The notes under the pieces: generated by a model
What the model saw: only the letters and a program-made list of their open reading frames with translations
The model's database searches: none
What the model was told of the DNA's origin: nothing
Translations under genes and position numbers: made by a program
Part shown: piece after piece, positions 16,421 through 24,867 of the stretch
Position numbering within the stretch: the stretch's first letter is position 1
Layout: every line of letters begins with the position of its first letter
Assembly: GCF_000317515.1 (NCBI RefSeq)
Contig: NC_019738.1
Coordinates: 5,482,001 to 5,546,000 of the forward strand
Reading direction: 5' to 3'
DNA: 64,000 bases
Source: Allocoleopsis franciscana PCC 7113
GTDB taxonomy: Bacteria > Cyanobacteriota > Cyanobacteriia > Cyanobacteriales > Coleofasciculaceae

Positions 16421-17320
16421 TTAAACAGTGAGTTTCACTTCTTCAGGCGCAACCAGATGTCCTGCGGCAGAACCCCCTAAATGAATGATCTGACCCTCGC
16501 GAGCCATCAGGGTATTGGGAAACTGCTCACAGGCTTGTTCCCCGACATGATCCAGAAAATCATCATTATGCAGCGGGTCATGGTGAAAAATCACCAGTTT
16601 TTTCACATTGGCAGCTTTAGCCACTTTGACGGCTTCCTGCCAAGTTGAATGCCCCCAACCGACCTTACTCGATGCCTTCGAGTGGTATTCTTCATCGGTG
16701 TAGGTGGCATCGTAAATCATCACATCGGCATTGTGCGCCAACTGGAGGACGTTTTTATCTAGAGTGTCTGGGAAATGCTCCGTGTCTGTAATGTAAGCCG
16801 CTGAGTAACCTCGCCAGTTAACGCGGTAGCCTACAGCTTCACCGGGATGGTTTAATAGCGCATTCTCAACCGTAATTTCCCCAATCTCAACTTTCTCCCC
16901 AAGTTCTAAGTCATTGAACTTTAAGTCGGCCTGCATGATTCGGATGGGAACAGGAAAATTAGGGTGAAGCATCTGATCCGTGAGACGTTTCTCAATCGTT
17001 GCTCCATTGGGTGCCGGTGCGCCATAGATATGAAAGCAATTACCCTTGATAAAAGCAGGTATAAAGAAAGGAACTCCCTGAATATGATCCCAGTGGGAGT
17101 GGGTGAAAAACAGATGAGCTTCTACAGGCATTTGCGAGAGCATTGACTGCCCCAACACTCGCAAACCTGTGCCTCCATCAAAAATCAGACGCTTACCATC
17201 CACTTGCATCTCGATGCAAGGCGTGTTGCCTCCATAGCGGACAGTCTCCGGCCCTGGACAGGCGATACTTCCTCTGACGCCCCAAAACTGAATTGTGAAT
17301 AAGTTTTGTGTACTAGACAT
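16421..17320 (-). CDS. Metallo-beta-lactamase-fold hydrolase
   Basis: 299 residues. Starts with the FWGVRGSIACPGPETVRYGG block typical of the PhnP-like/cyclic-phosphodiesterase branch, then the metal motif FTHSHWDHIQG (His74, His76, Asp78, His79), further ligands in LLNHPGEAVGYR and ITDTEH, and KLVIFHHDPLHNDD near the end. Likely a phosphodiesterase; substrate unknown. This branch is often fused to or associated with response-regulator signalling in cyanobacteria. Monocistronic. Confidence 0.87.
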   Translation of the reverse strand: MSSTQNLFTIQFWGVRGSIACPGPETVRYGGNTPCIEMQVDGKRLIFDGGTGLRVLGQSMLSQMPVEAHLFFTHSHWDHIQGVPFFIPAFIKGNCFHIYGAPAPNGATIEKRLTDQMLHPNFPVPIRIMQADLKFNDLELGEKVEIGEITVENALLNHPGEAVGYRVNWRGYSAAYITDTEHFPDTLDKNVLQLAHNADVMIYDATYTDEEYHSKASSKVGWGHSTWQEAVKVAKAANVKKLVIFHHDPLHNDDFLDHVGEQACEQFPNTLMAREGQIIHLGGSAAGHLVAPEEVKLTV

Positions 17321-18317
17321 AATTTTTCCTTGCAGGCTTCTTCAGGCAGTTCATCAGTAAGTTTTACCAGGTTATTTAGGTTGTGCCGGAGCGTGAATGT
17401 CTGTTTTCGTTTATCCGATAAAGCTCCATCTAGGTTTTAGTAAAGTTTGGCGAAGTTGACAAGCACTGTTTGGCTGAGGAGCGCCATCTGACATCTAAAC
17501 AAACATTTAAAACAACTGAGCCAAGAGAAATTTTTACCCTGATCACTGAATTCGTGGCGCATCGCTCTCATGAGCGGCAGTAAGCGTCAGTGGAGCGAGA
17601 ACGCGCCCCCTCGGTAGTGTTAACCCAGCGAGACTCCTTAATCTCTAAGTTGCGAATATCGAACAACCAGCGTCTTACTTTTAAGTTTTTTTCGTATTTG
17701 CCCATAGCGCAGGAGATACAAAATTAGCTGAGCCAATCAGCAGAAATATCACCCTACAGGGGATACTTACAATCCTATTCGACGAAGGTTTCCTCTCGCA
17801 ATTTTCTCGCAATTTCCACGCGTAATGCCAATCTCTTTCGAGAAGTACACTGCTTAAAAAGTAGGACTCCCGGTATACCTGTCATTGTCAAAAGATTAAC
17901 AGTTTTGGCTCCACCCTGTCTCGCTTTTGATGCAACAAAAACTTGTGATTATGATCACCTTGCATAAAGAGTGTCTCGTTAGCAACCCATCGGCTTTAAT
18001 GGATTTTAGTTGCTCAATCGTTCAGACTTACAAACAGGCAAAGAATGGTGTTCTGATTTAGGAACATCCTTGTACTCTTAAGCCATGACAGCTTCTAGTA
18101 AACTCGTAGAAGCCAGATAGATTGGCGACCCTTAGAACTTTTGTGAGGAGATGCGACCCGCCAACTGCCGATGGAACGATCAAACGGGTTCCGAGTATAT
18201 GCTTATACATTTATCATAATCAACCTCTACGGGAATGACCTTGTGAGTTATTTTCGGCGACGGGCACCGAGGTAGAATTTAAATATCACGAAATATTACT
18301 TAACACTTGAGGCCGTT
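17321..18317. other. Long gene-free region (about 1 kb) upstream of grxC
   Basis: No credible coding frame on either strand. It contains a CRP-like site TGTGA-TTATGA-TCACC (17944-17959), a hairpin GCTTCTA ... TAGAAGC near 18092-18114, and an interrupted pairing TTGGCG ... CGCCAA just after it. The segment 18080-18200 could be a structured small RNA or a long grxC leader, but it matches no RNA family I can name. Confidence 0.4.
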
Positions 18318-18593
18318 ATGGAAGCGAACGTGGAAATCTACACTTGGAGCCGTTGCCCCTTCTGCATCCGTGCTAAGGCTTTATTAAAGCAAAAAGGCGT
18401 GAATTTCACCGAATATTGCATTGATGGGGATGAGGTGGCACGCGCCAAAATGGCTGTGCGAGCCAATGGACGCCGTTCGTTGCCGCAAATTTTCATTAAT
18501 GACCAACACATCGGCGGTTGTGATGATATTTACGATTTGGAATTTCAAGGTAAATTAGACCTCCTGTTAAAGGGAGACGCTGCCGCTAGCTGA
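18318..18593 (+). CDS. grxC: Glutaredoxin 3
   Basis: 91 residues, dithiol glutaredoxin. Active site SRCPFC (Cys13, Cys16) after the first strand VEIYTW; the cis-proline segment RRSLPQIFIND and the glutathione-binding GGCDDIYDLE are present. Reduces disulphides and glutathionylated proteins using glutathione. It sits next to gshB, which makes that glutathione. Confidence 0.95.
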   Translation: MEANVEIYTWSRCPFCIRAKALLKQKGVNFTEYCIDGDEVARAKMAVRANGRRSLPQIFINDQHIGGCDDIYDLEFQGKLDLLLKGDAAAS

Positions 18594-18776
18594 CGAACCC
18601 AATCCGAGTGAGCAATTCTCCTGGTAAGTCGTTAAGCTAGCTGTTCTAAGCTTCTCACTCGCTCTCCATTTCCATGAAAAGAGCGCTAATTGTGATGACT
18701 CAAAACAAGGGAAGGCGTGAAGTGGAATCCTCCCAAAACATGGTAGCCTGTGCAGGGTGAGCTGAAATTCCACAAG

Positions 18777-18810
18777 CTACTGTCAATACGGCAAGTGCGA
18801 TTGACAGTAG
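18777..18810 (+). promoter_or_regulatory. Perfect 11-bp hairpin in the gshB leader
   Basis: CTACTGTCAAT (18777-18787) and ATTGACAGTAG (18800-18810) enclose a 12-base loop, 60 bases before the gshB start. There is no T run after it, so it could be an mRNA-processing or stability element between grxC and gshB rather than a terminator. Confidence 0.5.
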
Positions 18811-18869
18811 GAGACAGCCCCTGGAAAAACACCCGATGCATTTGTCCGACGAGTTAAAGGATTTCTGGC

Positions 18870-19838
18870 GTGAAATTTGCGTTCATCATTGACCCACTCT
18901 CAAAGCTCGACCCCGGTCATGATACCAGTGTGGCGCTGATGGAAGCCGCACAAAAATTAGGTCACGAAGTTTGGGCGACTCAGGCTGAAAAGTTGAGTGT
19001 GGTGAATAGTCAGGCATGGGCGCTGTTGGAGGAGGTGAAACTGACGCCCGTTGAACTGGTGGAAGGGCGATGGCTGGTTGGGGAAGACTGGTACAGATCT
19101 GAAGGCGGGGTTTGGCGATCGCTACAGGAAATGGATGCGGTATTCATGCGGACAGACCCACCTGTAACGGTTCCTTATCTGTATGCTACCTACATTCTGG
19201 ACTATATCGACCCTGAAAAAACCCTGGTGATTAATTCACCGTCGGGAATACGGGCGGCGAATGAAAAAATGTACGCCCTTCAGTTTAAGGACGTGATTCC
19301 AGAAACTATCGTCAGCCAAGATAAGGCAGTGATTCGCAAATTTGTTGAGGACAAAGGGGCAGCAGTTCTCAAGCCATTGGGTGGCAAAGCGGGTGAGGGA
19401 ATTTTATTTCTAGAACCGGGCGATCGCAATTTTAACTCTCTAATCGAAGTGAGTACCAAACAGGGGCGTGAACCGGTGATGGTGCAAACTTACCTCCCAG
19501 AAGCCAAAGAGGGGGATAAACGAATTATTCTGCTTAATGGTGAACCCATTGGTGCCGTCAATCGCATTCCTACGGGCAACGAATTTCGCGGCAACATGGC
19601 AGTCGGCGGTAGAGTTGCAGTTACGGAAATTACGCCGCAAGAGGAGAAAATCTGTGCGGCAGTTGGGCCAAAGTTACGAGAGGATGGTTTATATTTTGTC
19701 GGCATTGACGTGATTGGTGGGTATCTCACCGAGGTTAACGTCACTAGTCCCACGGGCATCCGAGAAATCGATCGCCTCAATAACGTGCAGTTGGCGAAAC
19801 AAGTGATTGAGTGGATTGAAGGGACGAAAAAGGGGTAA
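18870..19838 (+). CDS. gshB: Glutathione synthetase
   Basis: 322 residues, ATP-grasp enzyme that joins gamma-glutamylcysteine and glycine. MKFAFIIDPLSKLDPGHDTS at the N terminus, MRTDPPVTVPYLYATYILD, NEKMYALQF, the ATP-binding VLKPLGGKAGEGI, and the C-terminal EVNVTSPTGIREID are all diagnostic. The GTG at 18870 is used because TAAAGGA is 9 bases upstream. With grxC it forms a thiol-redox pair. Confidence 0.96.
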   Translation: MKFAFIIDPLSKLDPGHDTSVALMEAAQKLGHEVWATQAEKLSVVNSQAWALLEEVKLTPVELVEGRWLVGEDWYRSEGGVWRSLQEMDAVFMRTDPPVTVPYLYATYILDYIDPEKTLVINSPSGIRAANEKMYALQFKDVIPETIVSQDKAVIRKFVEDKGAAVLKPLGGKAGEGILFLEPGDRNFNSLIEVSTKQGREPVMVQTYLPEAKEGDKRIILLNGEPIGAVNRIPTGNEFRGNMAVGGRVAVTEITPQEEKICAAVGPKLREDGLYFVGIDVIGGYLTEVNVTSPTGIREIDRLNNVQLAKQVIEWIEGTKKG

Positions 19839-19854
19839 TTAACCCAACTTAATT

Positions 19855-21177
19855 TCACAGCGTAAATTCAGCAAACTCACTATTTTCATCCACATCGGGA
19901 TTTTTGCCGACACGAGTGAGCTGGAAATTAGAACCATGAATTAATTCTTTGAATGTAATTTGTGAGTTTTGTTGGAGAATATTCAGAACACTGATGAAGT
20001 CCCGTACAACTTCACGCGGCGTTGAGAGTTTATCTGCCCCTAAACGGTTAACAACCTCTTGTTTAAATTCCTCAATTTCACGCGCCGAGAGAGGCTTCTT
20101 GATGTTGTAGTGGATAGCATGAACCTCAGCTAAGCGCTGTAAAAGCTTGGAAAGTTCTTCTGAAGTCAAAGGTTCTAGTTGAATGACAGGTGCAGCAGTA
20201 TCTTGCAAACCTTCCTTGAGGAAACGGCTTTTGGCTAAGCGAGTCCTCCACGCTTCATCACTGTGCAGTCCCCGGCGGGAATCTTCCAAAAACTGAGGCG
20301 TTCCCCCGATGAGGATGCCAAGATGTTCTGCTTTACCCTGCATTGCATCGTTAAACATAGCTAGCAGCTTGTCATAATTGCTCTGGCGGGAAGCGGTATG
20401 AGTAATTTTGTACAAATGAATTGCTTCATCTAACAGCACTAATAATCCTTTGTAGCCGATATCGGAAACAAACCGGGCAAACAGCTTGATGTAGTCATAC
20501 CAGGTATCGTCATCAATAATGACTCGCACGCCTAAGGCTGATTTGGCTTCCGTTTTGGTAGCAAATTCTCCCCGTAACCAACGCAGTGCAGCATCCTTCT
20601 TATCGTTGTTGTCCTCGCGGTAGCCTTGCCAATAGGCAATGATCACATTGGCAAAGTCAAAGCCATGCACTAAGCCTTCTAGGTTATCGACGACTTCTCG
20701 AATTTTCAATTCAACTGAGTCATCAAACCCTTCATCGTGAGGACGTTTGCCAGTTTCTTGAGCAACTTGGCTAAGAATAGAGCTAATCCATTTTTCCAGA
20801 ATTAATGCGATCGCCCCACCATTCGGATTAGTGCGAGTGGCAATATTTCCCATCAATTCTCGATAGGTTGCCACCCCATGATTCTTGCTTCCGGCAAGAC
20901 GGCGTTCTGGGGATAAATCTGCATCCGCAACCACAAAACCTTGCTCCATTGCCTGGTTGCGAATCAGTTGGAGCAAAAAGCTTTTCCCTGAACCATAACG
21001 CCCGACAATAAACCGGAAGGCGGCACCCCCTTCGCCGATATTTTCCAAATCTTGAGCAAGGGCGGTAATTTCCTTCTCTCTCCCCACCGCAATATGTTCT
21101 AAACCCACTCTGGGTACAACACCTGCTGCCAAGGCGTTAATTAGGGCAGTTGAGACTCGTTTTGGAATTTTCTGCAT
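19855..21177 (-). CDS. DUF2791 P-loop ATPase (BrxD / Shango SngB type)
   Basis: About 440 residues. Walker A GRYGSGKSFLL (about 59-69) and Walker B GLLVLLDEAIHLYK; other family blocks are GVVPRVGLEHIAVGREKEI, DADLSPERRLAG, VIIDDDTWYDY, GKAEHLGILIGGTPQFLEDSR and LGADKLSTPREVVRDFIS. This ATPase family (DUF2791) includes BrxD of type 2 BREX and SngB of the Shango phage-defence system. No helicase gene (SngC) or BREX gene adjoins it, but the next minus-strand gene upstream carries a TerB-C-like domain. Start at ATG 21177; a GTG two codons earlier is possible. Confidence 0.85.
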   Translation of the reverse strand: MQKIPKRVSTALINALAAGVVPRVGLEHIAVGREKEITALAQDLENIGEGGAAFRFIVGRYGSGKSFLLQLIRNQAMEQGFVVADADLSPERRLAGSKNHGVATYRELMGNIATRTNPNGGAIALILEKWISSILSQVAQETGKRPHDEGFDDSVELKIREVVDNLEGLVHGFDFANVIIAYWQGYREDNNDKKDAALRWLRGEFATKTEAKSALGVRVIIDDDTWYDYIKLFARFVSDIGYKGLLVLLDEAIHLYKITHTASRQSNYDKLLAMFNDAMQGKAEHLGILIGGTPQFLEDSRRGLHSDEAWRTRLAKSRFLKEGLQDTAAPVIQLEPLTSEELSKLLQRLAEVHAIHYNIKKPLSAREIEEFKQEVVNRLGADKLSTPREVVRDFISVLNILQQNSQITFKELIHGSNFQLTRVGKNPDVDENSEFAEFTL

Positions 21178-21250
21178 GATCACTCATCAAGCTAGTGGCT
21201 CTCCCAATCTATCTATGTTGCCTTAAACTCGATCAAAAGGGAGTCAAGTT

Positions 21251-21502
21251 ATGGTACAGCAACCCAGACAGTAAAAACTGCTTTATAGCTGCGTCATTGC
21301 AATTGAGAGTGTTACAGGTAATCCGGATGAGGAACTGATGACTGTTGGTATCTCGGCTGAAGAAGTCAAACGCCAAGCCGAATAATTGTTGGTAAGAGAC
21401 TACGGTTGCAATGACGAAATAATCCGCCAATTGATGCAGCAGGCGAAAGTCGAATCTTTATCTCCTTGGTGTTCCTCCACGGAGAATTACACTCGCCCCT
21501 AA
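21251..21502 (+). pseudogene. Possible degenerate gene fragment
   Basis: Between the DUF2791 ATPase and the TerB-C protein, a plus-strand frame (frame of 21251) reads like protein in two pieces (ISAEEVKRQAE, then RDYGCNDEIIRQLMQQAKVE) but is interrupted by stops at 21272, 21287 and 21383. No family recognised. It may be the relic of a gene lost from between the two neighbours, or chance. Confidence 0.25.
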
Positions 21503-21507
21503 CAGGA

Positions 21508-22881
21508 CTAAGTTTTGGATTGAGGTGGCACAATAATTTCCCTAGAAGAAGATGAAGTATCGGAGTTTTCTGTAATTGCGTCGCTAATTTTAAAGGGCGC
21601 AGATTGAAGAGCCAACAGGTCTTTAAAATACAGAATTATTGGCTCCTTCAATATAAGAGAATAATCTTCGTGAATTTCTGGAATTAAGGAAATTGAACCA
21701 CTTACAAACAGAGTATCCCCAAAGATATTCAGAGCATTTTCATTAATAGAGTCAATTAATACTTCAGGCATGGTTGAGTTTTCATCAGCAATTCTTTTCA
21801 AGGTAGCTCTGTCTTGCTCTAAAATTGCCTTCAATGCCCTTTGCTCCTGATTACTGAGTTGTTGGATAAATTCGAGCCATTCGTGCCATTCTTCAGGTAA
21901 GATTTGAGAGATTACACTATCAGAATCTAGGGTATAAATTGGAGATCGGGCGGTTCTCTGTGGCTCAAGGACTTGAATTTGAGTTTGCCAATGCTGAAAC
22001 TCGGCTTCTAATTGCTGCTTGCGGCTTTCTAAATTAGCTAAATCTTGATTTAACTTCTTTTGTTGCTTACGTCTTTCGGAGATTTGGCTCAGTAACTGAT
22101 CGAGTTTAGCTTTACCCGCCATTAAACTCACTTCAACTTGCTGTTGCTGTTCTTGTAAGGGTGCTAAAACTTGATTGAGTTGTTCTTGACGTTGTTGAAG
22201 AACCTGAATTTGGGTTTGTAAGTCATAAGCTTCTCCTTCTAAGTTCCGTTTCTGATTTTCTAAGGTAATTAAGTCGGGGTGTAGTTGTTCTTTTTGCTGC
22301 TTTTTATAAGATATTTGTTTGTGCAGTCGCTCAATTTCCTTCTTTAATTGATTGGCACGAGATTCGGTTTGATTAAGCTGAAACGCTTTAGCCGAAAGGG
22401 ATTGTTCCAGTTCAACTTGTTGTCTTTCTAGCCGCTGTATTTGAGTCTGTAAATGATAAAATTCAGTTTCTTGTTGTTGTTTTTGTTTCTGGAAATCGCT
22501 AAGTTCCCGATATAATTCGTTTCTTTGGATATGTAAGTCGGAAACTCGGTTGAGGAGCTGACTGCGTTCCCCTTGCAAGGCATTAATGCTCGCTTCTACC
22601 TCTTGTCTGGTTTCGGTTGCTGAGGCAAGTGATTGATAGAGTTGATTTTCTTCTTCCAGAAGTTCTTGAATCTGGTTTTGTAGGGAGCCTCTCAATAACT
22701 TTTCCTGATAAATTCGCCGTTTTTCAGCAATAGCCGCTCCTGCATAAGTCCCAGGAACTGTAATAACACCCGTCAGTAGCGCTTTATTGATGTCTCGATT
22801 CACCAGCAGTCCCAGTAAAAAGCTGACACTGAAGGCAACTGAACCGATCAAAATTCGATTGACTACCCTTATTGATTGCAT
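21508..22881 (-). CDS. Coiled-coil membrane protein with C-terminal TerB-C-like domain
   Basis: 457 residues from the ATG at 22881. Two hydrophobic segments near the N terminus (about residues 8-25 and 30-48), then roughly 250 residues of Gln/Leu/Glu coiled coil with repeated units (LQTQIQRLERQQVELEQ, LQTQIQVLQQRQEQLNQ), and a C-terminal domain (about 325-400) with EWLEFIQQLSNQEQRALKAI, IADENSTMPEVLIDSINENA and the FGDTLF end, which matches the TerB-C domain pattern. TerB-C proteins partner DUF2791 ATPases in Shango-type loci, and such an ATPase is the next gene downstream. Confidence 0.7.
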   Translation of the reverse strand: MQSIRVVNRILIGSVAFSVSFLLGLLVNRDINKALLTGVITVPGTYAGAAIAEKRRIYQEKLLRGSLQNQIQELLEEENQLYQSLASATETRQEVEASINALQGERSQLLNRVSDLHIQRNELYRELSDFQKQKQQQETEFYHLQTQIQRLERQQVELEQSLSAKAFQLNQTESRANQLKKEIERLHKQISYKKQQKEQLHPDLITLENQKRNLEGEAYDLQTQIQVLQQRQEQLNQVLAPLQEQQQQVEVSLMAGKAKLDQLLSQISERRKQQKKLNQDLANLESRKQQLEAEFQHWQTQIQVLEPQRTARSPIYTLDSDSVISQILPEEWHEWLEFIQQLSNQEQRALKAILEQDRATLKRIADENSTMPEVLIDSINENALNIFGDTLFVSGSISLIPEIHEDYSLILKEPIILYFKDLLALQSAPFKISDAITENSDTSSSSREIIVPPQSKT

Positions 22882-22989
22882 CTTGCTTGTTTTGCACCAA
22901 GTCAATAGACGACAGTGAGGAATAGGTAATGGATAAGTGGTAATTAATTGGAGTCTTTTTACCCATTACCCATTACCAACACATTAGTT

Positions 22990-24360
22990 TTAGTGATTTG
23001 ACTTTGAAAGAGCTAATTCGCCCCTGAGGAAGTCAATAAACTGCCGTGCCGTGCGTCCAGAACGCCCATTATGACGGGTCGCCCATTGCAAGGCACGATA
23101 CTCTAATTCATTATCGCTCAGAGGAATTTTGGATTGTTCGGCTAGGTGGTGAACTATCTTAAGATAAGTGTCTTGATTGGCTGGCTCAAAGGTGAGGGTT
23201 AAGCCAAAGCGATCGCTAAACGACAACTTCTCCTGAAGTGTATCCCAAGCATGGACTTCATCACTATCATGGGGACGGGGTCGATCCTCAAAAAACTCCC
23301 GAATCAGATGTCGTCGATTAGAGGTAGCATAAACTACAACATTGGGCGGACGAGTGGTTACACTTCCTTCTAAAACAACTTTCAAGGCTTTAAAGGCATC
23401 GTCATCTTCCTCAAAAGAAAGGTCATCCACAAAAATAATAAATTTCTGAGGAATCGGACGCAATTTTTCTTGCAAAATTGACAAATCTTTGAGTTCAGAT
23501 TTAGCGACTTCAATCAACCGCAAACCTCTTACAGCCAAACTATCACCATTCGCTGAATCGCTACACTGATTTAACAATCCCTTGACTAACGAAGATTTGC
23601 CCGTGCCGCGACTGCCGTAGAGCAAAATGTGGAGGGCAGGGTAACCCGCCAGTAAACATTCTGTATTCTTGAGTAAGGCGGCTTTCTGTGACTCATAACC
23701 CGCCAGTTCCGTAAGCTGGATCGGATCAGGGTGAGCAATCCCGATTAACTGCCCTGACTGCCAGCGAAAGGCATGATACTGGGCAAATAGCCCTGTGCCA
23801 CATTGCTGGTAATATGCCGCTAAAATCTCTACTGCATCTGCCCAATCGTCCAACTGTGACAGCTTTTCTCGAAAAGACTGCTCATGGAATGTCCTACTCC
23901 GGTGGTGTACCCCGCTTGCCGTCCCCACATCCCCGTCATGATGCCATGCAATGGGGGCAACCGTTGGTTTAGCGGCGACTTGCACCCAACGGCTGAGTTG
24001 TTCGCTACTACACTGGTGAAGACTGTGCAATGTCTGCAAATCCTGTCGAGTGGCGGCGATGAGGGCAGGAGGTAATTTCTTAACGGGTATTAATTGAACT
24101 TGCTGGCTAAACGGATTATCGTCTCTGAGAATTTGGGTGACAAGGTAATCTTGCCAGCTTTGTTGACTCGCAGCTAAAGCTTTAAACCATCTGCCGTAAG
24201 CTTGGAGACACTTGAGTCCATCCGCATCGCTGTGCAGGAAGGCTTGCAATAAATTAGAGAAAGCTTGACCAACCTCTCCACTAAGGACAGATTGATAAAG
24301 TAATAGTGACGCCGCTTGGCGTTGGAGCATTTGAATGGAGGCAGTAGCGGGAGTAGCCAT
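22990..24360 (-). CDS. DUF815 AAA-type ATPase
   Basis: 456 residues. N-terminal 200-residue helical region with no known motif; C-terminal ATPase with ELAGYESQKAALLKNTE, Walker A LLYGSRGTGKSSLVKG, Walker B FIIFVDDLSFEEDD, YATSNRRHLI and SDRFGLTLTF. The DUF815 family is widespread and uncharacterised; its order of motifs is AAA-like. It precedes the TerB-C gene on the same strand with a 108-base gap and could be cotranscribed with it. Confidence 0.85.
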   Translation of the reverse strand: MATPATASIQMLQRQAASLLLYQSVLSGEVGQAFSNLLQAFLHSDADGLKCLQAYGRWFKALAASQQSWQDYLVTQILRDDNPFSQQVQLIPVKKLPPALIAATRQDLQTLHSLHQCSSEQLSRWVQVAAKPTVAPIAWHHDGDVGTASGVHHRSRTFHEQSFREKLSQLDDWADAVEILAAYYQQCGTGLFAQYHAFRWQSGQLIGIAHPDPIQLTELAGYESQKAALLKNTECLLAGYPALHILLYGSRGTGKSSLVKGLLNQCSDSANGDSLAVRGLRLIEVAKSELKDLSILQEKLRPIPQKFIIFVDDLSFEEDDDAFKALKVVLEGSVTTRPPNVVVYATSNRRHLIREFFEDRPRPHDSDEVHAWDTLQEKLSFSDRFGLTLTFEPANQDTYLKIVHHLAEQSKIPLSDNELEYRALQWATRHNGRSGRTARQFIDFLRGELALSKSNH

Positions 24361-24688
24361 GCAGGAGCGATCGCTTCAGTCAAAGTGTCATTGAATTTTA
24401 GCCTCTACCCATCCTATCGAGGATATTACCCTCCTTCCCTGCGATATCAAACAGGGGTTAATACCCATAGTGCTAAAAATCAAGCGGGTTGCTCTGCTTA
24501 GAGAAATCTTCACACTAAGACGCTCGATCATTTAGGACAAGTGAAGTTTTCTGAGCAACTCTTGTCATCCGTGTATAGCTTAGATTACGCTCAATCAACA
24601 AGTCTTGGGAAAGGCTGGCAACAACTCATTGCTAAACCGAGTTAATTGTCAAATTATTAAAATTACAATTCATTTTAAAGGAGAAAAA
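24361..24688. other. Gene-free divergent promoter region
   Basis: Separates the minus-strand DUF815 gene from a small plus-strand gene. It holds one HIP1-type sequence close to the DUF815 start. No hairpin or operator stands out, and the frames within it are not credible. Confidence 0.35.
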
Positions 24689-24847
24689 ATGACCAGCAAC
24701 ATTGCCAAAAACTTCGCCGCCGTAACTGTCGCTGGTACATTGTTGAGCTTTATCGTTGCTAGCACCGCTGTAGGCGTTGCCGTCATTGTAAACGTTACAG
24801 GCGTTAATGCGACGACACACAGCGATGTGAATTCTGTGCAACGATAG
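24689..24847 (+). CDS. Small single-span membrane or secreted protein
   Basis: 52 residues from the ATG at 24689, with AAAGGAG 7 bases upstream. A short polar start (MTSNIAKNFAA), a long Val/Ala/Ile-rich hydrophobic stretch (residues about 12-42), and a polar C terminus. Could be a membrane peptide or a signal-anchor protein. No family recognised; the good ribosome-binding site is the main support. Confidence 0.5.
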   Translation: MTSNIAKNFAAVTVAGTLLSFIVASTAVGVAVIVNVTGVNATTHSDVNSVQR

Positions 24848-24867
24848 AAAATTCGTTCTGAGGTGGG

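Noticed and set aside
18674..18760. 28-codon plus-strand frame in the gshB leader
   Set aside because: No ribosome-binding site and no protein-like character; the nearby hairpin is better explained as an mRNA structure.
19855..24360. BREX system
   Set aside because: Only a BrxD-like DUF2791 ATPase is present; there is no PglZ, BrxC, BrxA/B, methylase or Lon-like gene. The TerB-C neighbour fits Shango better.
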